Positions 8,866 through 16,711 of a DNA stretch of 64,000 bases are shown piece after piece. A program made the position numbers and the translations under genes. The DNA lies in NCBI RefSeq assembly GCF_004331915.1, contig NZ_CP036528.1, positions 1,423,633-1,487,632 on the forward strand. Reading direction: 5' to 3'. The stretch is from Ureibacillus thermophilus (GTDB taxonomy: Bacteria > Bacillota > Bacilli > Bacillales_A > Planococcaceae). Every line of letters begins with the position of its first letter. The first letter of the stretch is position 1. The notes below the pieces were generated by a model. It had not been told where the DNA came from. It saw only the letters and a list, made by a program, of their open reading frames with translations, and searched no databases.

Positions 8866-9837
8866 ATGCTACGTTCAATGTACTCTGCGATTTCAGGTGT
8901 GCGTAACCACCAAACAAAATTAGATGTAATTGGGAACAATATTTCCAATGTGAATACACATGGATTTAAGAAAAGCAGAACGATATTTAAGGAAATGGTT
9001 TCACAAAATATAGGCAGTGCTTCAGCCGCTACTGCAACTCGAGGCGGTGTCAACCCAAAACAAGTGGGATTAGGATCTACAATGGCTGCTATTGATACAA
9101 TTCACTCAACAGGTTCCTTGCAATCCACTGCTCGCACCCTTGACTTAGCGATTTCAGGGGATGGCTATTTTATGGTGGCGGATAAAGCAACTGGGACTGG
9201 TGTTGGAGGTTCTAGTTTTGCAAGTGTTTTATATACGAGAGCAGGAAACTTCTATATGGATAAAGATGGATATCTTGTAAACGCTGAGGGGAAATATTTG
9301 GTTGGTGTTGCACCAGAAAAAGTTAATTCGACTACTGCTAGTACTGATACTGCTTATCCTTTAGCTAAAGATGTAAAAATGAAAAATGATTCGAGTGATT
9401 TATCACCACAAAACCCAACAACTTGGGCATCACCAATAGATTCAGGTGCGACAACAGTTTATGCACCAATTCGAATCCCGACGGATGCTACTGAAATGAG
9501 TATCGGCCAAGATGGTACGGTAACATTTGTAGATGCCAATGGAGAATTAAGATGGGCCGGGCAAATTGTATTAGCTAAATTCCCTAACCCAGGTGGTTTG
9601 CAAAAATCAGGTAGCAACTATTATACTGAAACATCGAACTCAGGAAGCCCTTACACGCAAGTTGGTACGGTAGCAGGTATCGGTTCTGTTGAATCCGGCT
9701 TCCTTGAAATGTCAAATGTGGACCTATCAGAAGAGTTTACGGAAATGATTGTGGCACAACGCGGCTTCCAAGCAAATACCCGCATAATTACAACATCTGA
9801 CCAAATTTTAGAAGAACTTGTGAACTTAAAACGCTAA
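8866..9837 (+). CDS. flgE: FlgE/FlgG-family flagellar hook protein
   Basis: In Bacilli this gene encodes the hook subunit. The product has 323 residues from ATG 8866, which follows GAAAGGAGAAGG; an upstream TTG at 8845 lacks its own site. The N-terminus MLRSMYSAISGVRNHQTKLD with NNISNVNTHGFKK and the C-terminus SNVDLSEEFTEMIVAQRGFQANTR are the two halves of the rod/hook D0 domain. It is longer than the about 264 residues I recall for B. subtilis FlgE. The extra length lies in the variable middle (about 105-210), rich in Thr/Ser/Asp. Confidence 0.93.
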   Translation: MLRSMYSAISGVRNHQTKLDVIGNNISNVNTHGFKKSRTIFKEMVSQNIGSASAATATRGGVNPKQVGLGSTMAAIDTIHSTGSLQSTARTLDLAISGDGYFMVADKATGTGVGGSSFASVLYTRAGNFYMDKDGYLVNAEGKYLVGVAPEKVNSTTASTDTAYPLAKDVKMKNDSSDLSPQNPTTWASPIDSGATTVYAPIRIPTDATEMSIGQDGTVTFVDANGELRWAGQIVLAKFPNPGGLQKSGSNYYTETSNSGSPYTQVGTVAGIGSVESGFLEMSNVDLSEEFTEMIVAQRGFQANTRIITTSDQILEELVNLKR

Positions 9838-9882
9838 TGATTCTAATTACCTATTTATATAATAGGATGATTATTGGAATGT

Positions 9883-9925
9883 AAAGGAGGGTCGGGCCGG
9901 CTCTTTCCTACCCGGCCCTATTTCA
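9883..9925 (+). promoter_or_regulatory. Ribosome site separated from swrD start by a GC-rich hairpin
   Basis: A perfect AAAGGAGG lies at 9883-9890, but the only start codon downstream is ATG 9926, 35 bases away. Between them GGGCCGG (9894-9900) pairs with CCGGCCC (9912-9918) over an 11-base loop. If the hairpin folds, the effective spacing is 3 + 7 = 10 bases, close to optimal. No ATG, GTG or TTG occurs in the linear spacer, and no other purine-rich site precedes the start. The hairpin lacks a T run, so it is a poor terminator. Confidence 0.6.
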
Positions 9926-10150
9926 ATGATTCAATTAACCAAGTTAAATGGCAAAACTTTTTCAGTGAATGCACTATACATAGAAACGGTCGAATCTTTT
10001 CCGGATACGACCATTACACTGACGAATGGGCGTAAATTTATAGTAAAAGAATCGGAAGAAGAGGTAAGGAGAAAAGTGACGGATTATTACCGCACAATTC
10101 AAGTCCTTTCTAACCCCCATCTACGAGGTGACGAAGAAAATGAAGAATAA
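9926..10150 (+). CDS. swrD: SwrD/FlbD-family flagellar protein
   Basis: The 74-residue protein matches the FlbD family: MIQLTKLNGKTFSVNALYIE at the start, then PDTTITLTNGRKFIVKES. In B. subtilis this small cytoplasmic protein (SwrD, YlzI) is known to raise flagellar power through the stators. It lies directly after the hook gene, as in B. subtilis. Its start is unusual because the only good ribosome site lies beyond a GC-rich hairpin. The end overlaps fliL by 11 bases. Confidence 0.9.
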   Translation: MIQLTKLNGKTFSVNALYIETVESFPDTTITLTNGRKFIVKESEEEVRRKVTDYYRTIQVLSNPHLRGDEENEE

Positions 10151-10568
10151 TAAATTATTGACGGTAATGCTGATTATATTGGTATCCATTACGCTAATCG
10201 GGGTTGTCCTTTTTGTTGTCATCACTCAAATGAATAAACAATCGTCAACCCTTGAACCAAGTATTGATGATATTCTAGAGTCAAGTGTAGATATCCCTGA
10301 ACTCACGACAAATTTAGCGGATGGACAATTTATTCGAATCGAATTGAAAATCCAAACAGATAGCAAAAAGGCAGCGGAAGAACTAACAAAACGCGACTTC
10401 CAAACTAAAAATATTATTATAGAAGAACTTGCTGAAATGACTGAAGAAAACTTAAAAGGAAAAGAAGGAATTATTCTTTTAGAAAACACCATTAAAGCCC
10501 GATTAAATGAATTGATGCAAGAGGGTGAAGTGCAACAAGTATATATTACCTCCTACATCATTCAGTAA
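10140..10568 (+). CDS. fliL: FliL, flagellar basal body-associated protein
   Basis: FliL is a single-pass membrane protein that surrounds or supports the stator. From ATG 10140, behind GAGGTGA (10125-10131), the product has 142 residues: a short basic N-terminus, a membrane helix at about 5-27 and an extracytoplasmic stomatin-like domain. The domain shows EGIILLENTIKARLNELMQEG and ends in YITSYIIQ. The gene begins inside the last codons of swrD. Confidence 0.93.
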   Translation: MKNNKLLTVMLIILVSITLIGVVLFVVITQMNKQSSTLEPSIDDILESSVDIPELTTNLADGQFIRIELKIQTDSKKAAEELTKRDFQTKNIIIEELAEMTEENLKGKEGIILLENTIKARLNELMQEGEVQQVYITSYIIQ

Positions 10569-10596
10569 AGAACCTTGTTGAAATGGAGGTGGACCA

Positions 10597-11592
10597 ATGT
10601 CTGGCGATATACTATCCCAATCGGAAATCGATGCTCTGCTTTCCGCCCTTTCTACAGGAGAAATGACTGCGGATGAAATGAAAGCAGAGGAAGAAAAGAA
10701 AAAAGTCAAAGTTTATGATTTCAAGCGCGCCTTGCGTTTTTCAAAGGATCAAATCCGCAGTTTGACGCGGATTCATGAAAACTTTGCTCGATTATTAACA
10801 ACGTTCTTCTCTGCTCAACTTAGAAACTATGTACAAATTTCTGTCGCATCGGTGGATCAAATCCCATTTGAAGAGTTTGTTCGATCTATTCCAAATATGA
10901 CATTAATAAATGTATTTGAAGTGCCGCCATTAGATGGTAATATTTTAATGGAGATTAATCCGAATATTGCTTATTCTATGTTGGATCGACTAATGGGGGG
11001 CAGCGGAACAAGTTATTCAAATGTGGCTAATTTGACAGAGATTGAACAAAAAATCATGACAAATTTATTTGAAAGAGCCTTTGAAAATTTAAGGGAAGCT
11101 TGGGAAAATATTGTTGAAATCGATCCAATGCTTGTTGAATTGGAAGTTAATCCACAATTTTTGCAGATGATTTCGCCAAATGAAACAGTTATTGTCATTA
11201 CAATGAATACAGTGATTGGTGAAACATCAGGAATGATTAACATATGTATCCCGCATGTTGTATTAGAGCCTATTGTACATAATTTATCGGTGCAATATTG
11301 GATGCAATCAAATACAAAAGAGCCTACAGAAGCGCAAAAGAAAGCATTGGAAACAAAAGTGAAAAAATCTGATTTGGAGCTGATTGTCGAACTGGGAACA
11401 TCTACAATTACCATCGAAGAATTTTTAATGATGAATATTGGCGATGTAATCCAGCTTGACAAGAAAATCAACGAGCCATTGATTCTTAAAATTGGAGATA
11501 TTCCAAAGTTTACAGTTCAACCTGGAAAATTAAAGAAAAAAATGGCAGTTCAAATTATTGAGTCTTTGAATGGAGGAGAAGAAGATGAATGA
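10597..11592 (+). CDS. fliM: FliM, motor switch protein
   Basis: FliM is the C-ring protein that binds phosphorylated CheY. The 331 residues begin with MSGDILSQSEIDALLSAL, the CheY-binding peptide, followed by YDFKRALRFSKDQIRSLTRIHE. The middle CheC-like domain carries GGSGTSYSN. The C-terminal SpoA/FliN-like domain holds LGTSTITIEEFLMMNIGDVI. The AATGGAGG site precedes ATG 10597. Length is typical. Confidence 0.97.
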   Translation: MSGDILSQSEIDALLSALSTGEMTADEMKAEEEKKKVKVYDFKRALRFSKDQIRSLTRIHENFARLLTTFFSAQLRNYVQISVASVDQIPFEEFVRSIPNMTLINVFEVPPLDGNILMEINPNIAYSMLDRLMGGSGTSYSNVANLTEIEQKIMTNLFERAFENLREAWENIVEIDPMLVELEVNPQFLQMISPNETVIVITMNTVIGETSGMINICIPHVVLEPIVHNLSVQYWMQSNTKEPTEAQKKALETKVKKSDLELIVELGTSTITIEEFLMMNIGDVIQLDKKINEPLILKIGDIPKFTVQPGKLKKKMAVQIIESLNGGEEDE

Positions 11593-12823
11593 TGATATGC
11601 TCTCCCAAGAAGAAATCGATGCCCTTTTAAGGGGGGAACCAATAGATGATTCATCAAATTCAGCTTCTGACACGAATTTGAATGTTGAAGATTATCTAAC
11701 GGATATAGAACGTGATGCGTTAGGCGAATTAGGAAATATATCATTCGGGAGTTCTGCAACTGCATTATCTGCGCTGCTAGGACAAAAGGTGGAAATTACA
11801 ACTCCTGTTGTAACAATTATTAATCGCAACAATTTAGAACAAGAGTTTCCACATCCCTATATAGCTGTACAAGTTGAATATACGGCTGGTTTAAGTGGAG
11901 CAAATTTATTAGTCATTAAACAATCGGATGCGGCGATTATTGCCGATTTAATGCTTGGAGGCGATGGTCGCAATCCAAGTCCGGACTTAGGAGAAATTCA
12001 ATTAAGCGCTGTACAAGAAGCAATGAATCAAATGATGGGTTCTGCTGCCACATCCATGTCTACAGTATTTAACAAAAAAGTCGATATTTCTCCACCTTCC
12101 CTTGCTTTATTGAATATTAAGGAAAAAGAAGGGGAAGAAAGCATTCCGAGTGACGAAATATTAGTAAAAGTTTCATTCCGTTTGCTCATCGGAGATTTAG
12201 TCGATTCATCAATCATGGAATTATTGCCGCTTGAATTTAGTAAAAAGCTTGTGCAAACTTTGCTTGGACAAAGTGAGGCTTCACAATCATCCGAAACAGC
12301 GAGCCAACCTGAACCGATGCAACAAACTGCTGCGCCAAGTCCTTCTGTTCAAAAAGAACAACCTGCACCTACTCAAATGCCGCAAAGCAATGTGGCTCAA
12401 TGGCAGCAGCCAACTCAACAGCCGCATCAACCTGCATACGAGCAGGCTGCAACTGTTCAGGAAGTTCCAAGCTTTACTGGATATGCACAACCAAAACAGC
12501 CGGTGAATGTGCAACAAGCAGAATTTGCTAGCTTCGAACAACCGAAGATGTCGGAAACAGAAGCACGCAATTTAAATATGTTGCTTGATATACCTTTGCA
12601 AGTAACCGTTGAGTTAGGACGTACAAAACATTCAGTAAAAGAAATCTTACAATTAACTTCAGGTTCCATCATTGAGTTGAATCGTCTTGCTGGTGAGCCA
12701 GTCGATATTCTCGTAAACAACCGCCTTATTGCTAAAGGAGAAGTTGTGGTAATTGATGAAAACTTTGGAGTGAGAATAACTGACATCATCAGTCAATCAG
12801 AACGCATCAATAATTTAAGATAA
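11585..12823 (+). CDS. fliY: FliY, switch protein and CheY-P phosphatase
   Basis: FliY is the Bacillus-type switch component that combines CheC-like phosphatase and FliN domains. From ATG 11585 behind GGAGGAG the product has 412 residues. It begins MNDDMLSQEEIDALLRG (a CheY-binding peptide). Two phosphatase helices follow, with ELGNISFGSSATALS and AMNQMMGSAATSMS. A Gln/Pro-rich linker at about 230-310 is longer than in B. subtilis. The FliN domain has LDIPLQVTVELGRTK. It overlaps the fliM stop. Confidence 0.96.
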   Translation: MNDDMLSQEEIDALLRGEPIDDSSNSASDTNLNVEDYLTDIERDALGELGNISFGSSATALSALLGQKVEITTPVVTIINRNNLEQEFPHPYIAVQVEYTAGLSGANLLVIKQSDAAIIADLMLGGDGRNPSPDLGEIQLSAVQEAMNQMMGSAATSMSTVFNKKVDISPPSLALLNIKEKEGEESIPSDEILVKVSFRLLIGDLVDSSIMELLPLEFSKKLVQTLLGQSEASQSSETASQPEPMQQTAAPSPSVQKEQPAPTQMPQSNVAQWQQPTQQPHQPAYEQAATVQEVPSFTGYAQPKQPVNVQQAEFASFEQPKMSETEARNLNMLLDIPLQVTVELGRTKHSVKEILQLTSGSIIELNRLAGEPVDILVNNRLIAKGEVVVIDENFGVRITDIISQSERINNLR

Positions 12824-12857
12824 AGTAATAAGATAGAGAAAATGGAGGAATCTAGCT

Positions 12858-13220
12858 ATGTCAAAAAGAATTTTGATTGTTGACGATGCAGCATTTATGC
12901 GCATGATGATCAAGGATATTTTAACTAAGAATGGTTACGAAGTAGTGGCTGAAGCTTCAGATGGTATGCAAGCAGTAGAAAAATATCTTGAATTGCATCC
13001 AGACTTAGTCACAATGGATATCACAATGCCTGAAATGGACGGTATTACAGCGTTGAAAAAAATTAAAGAAGTCGATCCAAATGCTGTTGTCATCATGTGT
13101 TCGGCTATGGGTCAACAAGCGATGGTTATCGACGCAATCCAAGCGGGTGCAAAGGACTTTATTGTAAAACCTTTCCAAGCTGATCGTGTAATTGAAGCAA
13201 TAAAAAAAGCAATAGGTTGA
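12858..13220 (+). CDS. cheY: CheY, chemotaxis response regulator
   Basis: CheY-P made by CheA binds FliM and FliY and biases flagellar rotation. The 120-residue receiver has the acidic pair at D9-D10, the phosphoacceptor D54 (VTMDITMP), S82 in the MCSAMG switch position and K104 in FIVKPF. It is a single receiver domain without an output domain. The AATGGAGGAA site precedes the ATG. Confidence 0.98.
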   Translation: MSKRILIVDDAAFMRMMIKDILTKNGYEVVAEASDGMQAVEKYLELHPDLVTMDITMPEMDGITALKKIKEVDPNAVVIMCSAMGQQAMVIDAIQAGAKDFIVKPFQADRVIEAIKKAIG

Positions 13221-13228
13221 TTGGAAAG

Positions 13229-13876
13229 ATGAAAAGATTTTATAAAAAAATAGAACTGGCACTTATATTATTATCCATGTTTCTATTAATTTTTCCGACA
13301 CAGTTGGTTTCTGCAAATTCCAATAATAAGACAGTGAGCGATATGTATTCAGATAATCCCGAATTGCATACGGAGGATCCTACAGCTGTCGGGGAGACAG
13401 CTGTAGGTCTTACAGCGTGGGATTATATAAAAATGCTTCTTACCCTTCTTTTTGTGCTTGTTTTATTGATTTGGGTTTTAAAATTCATCAGTAAAAAAAG
13501 CGCACATTTCCAACAAAACAATATTGTACGCAATTTAGGGGGGATTTCCCTCGGTTCTCAAAAATCTGTTCAAATTTTGCAGATAGGAGATGCATTATAC
13601 ATCGTTGGAGTAGGAGAAAATGTAGAGCTCCTAAAAGAAATTAATGAACCAGAGGAAATTCAAAAGCTATTGAGTTATTACAATGAAAAACAAACTTTAA
13701 CATCAAGTACTCCATACATTACGGAATTGTTGAAAAAATTGAAAGGGCAGTCCAAAAAAAGCGACAATGAATCCAACTCGGATTTTGGAAATATGTTCAA
13801 CGAGCGTTTATCTGAAATTCATAAGGTGCGCCGCGATGAGCTCGAAAAATGGAAGGAAAAGGAGCACGATAAATAA
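13229..13876 (+). CDS. fliO: FliO (FliZ), flagellar export assembly protein
   Basis: FliO helps assemble the FliP-FliQ-FliR export gate. From ATG 13229 the product has about 215 residues. It has a signal-like helix at about 8-28 (LALILLSMFLLIFPTQLVSA), an extracytoplasmic linker and a membrane helix at about 70-90 (IKMLLTLLFVLVLLIWVLKF). The cytoplasmic FliO domain has GGISLGSQKSVQILQIGDALYIVGV. A TTG at 13217 overlapping the cheY stop is an alternative start. A perfect inverted repeat lies inside the linker-coding part. Confidence 0.92.
   Translation: MKRFYKKIELALILLSMFLLIFPTQLVSANSNNKTVSDMYSDNPELHTEDPTAVGETAVGLTAWDYIKMLLTLLFVLVLLIWVLKFISKKSAHFQQNNIVRNLGGISLGSQKSVQILQIGDALYIVGVGENVELLKEINEPEEIQKLLSYYNEKQTLTSSTPYITELLKKLKGQSKKSDNESNSDFGNMFNERLSEIHKVRRDELEKWKEKEHDK
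13379..13407. repeat. Perfect 12-bp inverted repeat inside fliO
   Basis: CCTACAGCTGTC at 13379-13390 is the exact reverse complement of GACAGCTGTAGG at 13396-13407, with loop GGGGA. It encodes part of the extracytoplasmic linker (PTAVGETAVG) of FliO. No T run follows, so it is not a standard terminator. Its function, if any, would be in the operon mRNA, for example as a processing or stability element. Confidence 0.75.
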
Positions 13877-14541
13877 TGGACCAATTTATCTCATTCTTTT
13901 CTGATTCTAATCCAATGAATGTTTCTACTTCTGTGAAATTATTGTTGTTATTAACTGTGCTGTCGCTTGCACCTAGTATCTTAATCTTGATGACTTCGTT
14001 TACACGAATCGTCATTGTGCTATCTTTTACGCGTACAGCTTTAGCAACAAACCAAACACCTCCCAATCAAGTGATTATTGGGTTAGCCTTATTTTTAACT
14101 TTTTTTATCATGGCTCCGACCTTCCAGCAAGTTAATAAGGAAGCGCTGCAACCGCTTTTTAATGAAGAGATAGGCCTTGAAGAAGCCTATGAAAAGGCGA
14201 GTGTTCCATTCAAACAATTTATGGCTAAGCATACAAGACAGCAAGATTTGCAACTGTTTTTAGAATATAATCAAGCAGAAAAACCGGAATCGGTGGAAGA
14301 TATTCCTTTGACCATTTTAGTGCCAGCCTATGCTTTGAGTGAACTGAAAACGGCTTTCCAAATGGGATTTATGATTTTTATACCATTCATTGTAATTGAT
14401 ATGGTCGTAGCAAGTGTCCTCATGTCTATGGGTATGATGATGTTACCGCCAGTTATGATTTCCTTGCCATTTAAAATTTTATTATTTGTACTTGTAGATG
14501 GATGGTATTTAGTAGTGAAATCTTTACTCCAAAGTTTTTAG
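13876..14541 (+). CDS. fliP: FliP, flagellar export gate protein
   Basis: FliP is the main pore subunit of the flagellar export gate. The 221-residue protein has an N-terminal hydrophobic segment, then ILILMTSFTRIVIVLSFTRTALATNQTPPNQV, the hallmark of the family. The C-terminal part is IPFIVIDMVVASVLMSMGMMMLPPVMISLPFKI. The start overlaps the fliO stop by one base. Length is usual. Confidence 0.98.
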   Translation: MDQFISFFSDSNPMNVSTSVKLLLLLTVLSLAPSILILMTSFTRIVIVLSFTRTALATNQTPPNQVIIGLALFLTFFIMAPTFQQVNKEALQPLFNEEIGLEEAYEKASVPFKQFMAKHTRQQDLQLFLEYNQAEKPESVEDIPLTILVPAYALSELKTAFQMGFMIFIPFIVIDMVVASVLMSMGMMMLPPVMISLPFKILLFVLVDGWYLVVKSLLQSF

Positions 14542-14553
14542 GAGATGATATAA

Positions 14554-14823
14554 ATGTCACAATTAACAGTCATTCAAATAGCTGAGCAAGCGGTATGGGT
14601 TGTCCTTTTAGTTGCAGGTCCGTTGATGTTGGTAGCTTTAGTGACAGGTTTAATCATCAGTATTTTCCAAGCAACGACATCCATTCAAGAACAAACATTG
14701 GCTTTTGCTCCTAAAATTATAGCGGTATTAGTAGCCATTGTATTTTTTGGGCCGTGGATGGTGTCTAGAATGTCGAACTATTTCTCAGGTATATTGGGCA
14801 ACTTAACGCGATACATAGGGTGA
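14554..14823 (+). CDS. fliQ: FliQ, flagellar export gate protein
   Basis: FliQ is the small two-helix subunit of the export gate. The 89 residues show two membrane helices (about 15-38 and 50-72) and the family stretch GLIISIFQATTSIQEQTLAFAPKI. An AGGAGATGATA site precedes the ATG. It sits between fliP and fliR as in all complete flagellar operons. Confidence 0.97.
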   Translation: MSQLTVIQIAEQAVWVVLLVAGPLMLVALVTGLIISIFQATTSIQEQTLAFAPKIIAVLVAIVFFGPWMVSRMSNYFSGILGNLTRYIG

Positions 14824-14828
14824 CATAA

Positions 14829-15602
14829 ATGCTGGATATCATACCACAGTTTTCTGTGTTGCTATTAATGTTTGTTAGGGTTTCAGCCTTTTTTGTATCG
14901 GTCCCTTTCTTTTCATATCGCACGATTCCGGTACAATTGAAAGTGATTTTAGCTTTAATGTTGGCTTGGATGATGTATTATACAGTTCCTACTAATGCAA
15001 TACCAATTGATGGGAATTATATCATGTTGATTATTAAAGAAGCAATGATTGGCCTTATTATTGGTTTAGCTGCTGCAATTATTATTTCGATTGTTCAAAT
15101 TGCTGGTGGTTTAATCGATTTTGAAATGGGTTTTGCTATGGCTAACATTGTCGATCCGCTTACTGGCGCGCAAAGTCCGCTGATGGGACAATTTTTTTAC
15201 TTTTTAATTCTTTATTTATTGATTGCTACAAATGGTCACCACCTGATTTTAGATGGGATTTATTATAGTTATCAGTTTATCCCGATTGAAGGGTATCCAA
15301 ATTTTGGTGATGCCGATTTTGCTGAGTTTGTTGCTAAGATGATTGCCGTTGTTTTTTCTGTTGCATTTCAAATGTCTGCTCCTTTAGTAGCGTCATTGTT
15401 TTTAGTCACTCTCGCCATCGGGATTACAGGAAAAACCGTTCCGCAGCTAAATATTTTTGTAGTAGGTTTTCCATTAAAAATTATTGTTGGATTCCTCATT
15501 CTCTTTATCTCAATGGGGATTATGATAGAGGTAATGCAAAAAGTAATGGGGTTAATGATTACCGTGATGCGTGAATTAATGCAGTTATTAGGTGGTGCTT
15601 AA
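14829..15602 (+). CDS. fliR: FliR, flagellar export gate protein
   Basis: FliR completes the FliP5-FliQ4-FliR1 gate. The 257 residues carry about six membrane helices and the conserved ISIVQIAGGLIDFEMGFAMANIVDP segment. The ending is typical for the family. It starts 5 bases after fliQ and is followed 2 bases later by flhB. Confidence 0.97.
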   Translation: MLDIIPQFSVLLLMFVRVSAFFVSVPFFSYRTIPVQLKVILALMLAWMMYYTVPTNAIPIDGNYIMLIIKEAMIGLIIGLAAAIIISIVQIAGGLIDFEMGFAMANIVDPLTGAQSPLMGQFFYFLILYLLIATNGHHLILDGIYYSYQFIPIEGYPNFGDADFAEFVAKMIAVVFSVAFQMSAPLVASLFLVTLAIGITGKTVPQLNIFVVGFPLKIIVGFLILFISMGIMIEVMQKVMGLMITVMRELMQLLGGA

Positions 15603-15604
15603 GT

Positions 15605-16693
15605 TTGAAGCTACTTCTTCCTTTAGACATACAGTATTTTGCAGGTGAAAAAACGGAGAAAGCAACACCGAAGAAGCGCAGAGATGCTCGAAAAAAAGGA
15701 CAAGTTGTAAAAAGCCAAGATCTATCAGCAGCGATTTTATTGCTCGTTCTTTTTCTTTTTCTTATTTTTATGGCACCCATTATGTTTAAAGGTTTCTTTT
15801 CTTTTTTTATACAATACTATGAAAAATACATACTTTTTGAAAATGTGACTGCCGATACAATCATGAATCTGTATGTAGATTCTTTAATGAAAATGGCTGT
15901 TATCATATTGCCAGTAATAGCGGTTGCAATGGTTGTAGGAGTCTTTTCAAATGTTTTGCAATTCGGTTTCTTATTTACGACAGAAACGTTGAAGTTGGAT
16001 TTGAAAAAAATTGATCCCATTAAAGGTATAAAGAAAATTATTTCAGTAAGAGCCGTTGTGAACTTAATTAAGTCTTTGTTAAAAGTTGCATTTATTGGTA
16101 CCGTTACGGGAATCATTATCTGGATGAATCTTGATAATGTTTTATCCCTAGCTTTTCATAATCCTTGGAATACGTTAACAATTGTTGCAAAACTAACGGC
16201 GATGATGGGCATTGCTAGTGCCATTACCTTATTGATTGTGGCAATTCTAGATTATATATATGAAAAATTTGAGTATGAGAGAAATTTGAGAATGTCGAAA
16301 CAAGACATTAAAGATGAATATAAAAATACGGAAGGGGACCCGCTCATCAAATCGAAAATTAAACAACGGCAACGGGAAATGGCGATGCGGCGCATGATGC
16401 AAGAAGTGCCAAAAGCGGATGTAGTCATTACGAACCCAACCCATTACGCAGTTGCTTTAAGATACGATGATGAGTCAATGGATGCTCCTAAAGTCGTAGC
16501 AAAAGGTGTAGACTTTGTTGCTCAAAAGATTAAATTGATTGCAAAAGAAAACGATGTAGTTTTGGTTGAAAATCGACCATTAGCGAGGGCGCTTTATGAT
16601 CAAGTGGAAATAGGAGAAGAAGTGCCAGAAGAATTTTTCAAAGCAGTGGCTGAAATATTAGCTTATGTTTATCGAATTAAACGCAAAATTTAA
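15605..16693 (+). CDS. flhB: FlhB, export substrate-specificity switch
   Basis: FlhB cleaves itself and switches export from hook to filament proteins under FliK control. The product has 362 residues and starts at TTG 15605; MKLLLPLDIQYFAGEKTEKATPKKR matches the family N-terminus. Four membrane helices follow. The autocleavage motif NPTH is present in VVITNPTHYAVALRYD at about residue 275-290. Confidence 0.97.
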   Translation: MKLLLPLDIQYFAGEKTEKATPKKRRDARKKGQVVKSQDLSAAILLLVLFLFLIFMAPIMFKGFFSFFIQYYEKYILFENVTADTIMNLYVDSLMKMAVIILPVIAVAMVVGVFSNVLQFGFLFTTETLKLDLKKIDPIKGIKKIISVRAVVNLIKSLLKVAFIGTVTGIIIWMNLDNVLSLAFHNPWNTLTIVAKLTAMMGIASAITLLIVAILDYIYEKFEYERNLRMSKQDIKDEYKNTEGDPLIKSKIKQRQREMAMRRMMQEVPKADVVITNPTHYAVALRYDDESMDAPKVVAKGVDFVAQKIKLIAKENDVVLVENRPLARALYDQVEIGEEVPEEFFKAVAEILAYVYRIKRKI

Positions 16694-16711
16694 TTTGCAG
16701 GAGGGAAAGGG

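Noticed and set aside
9894..9918. The GC-rich hairpin before swrD as an intrinsic terminator
   Set aside because: It is followed by TATTTCAATG, not a T run, and the downstream genes belong to the same operon.
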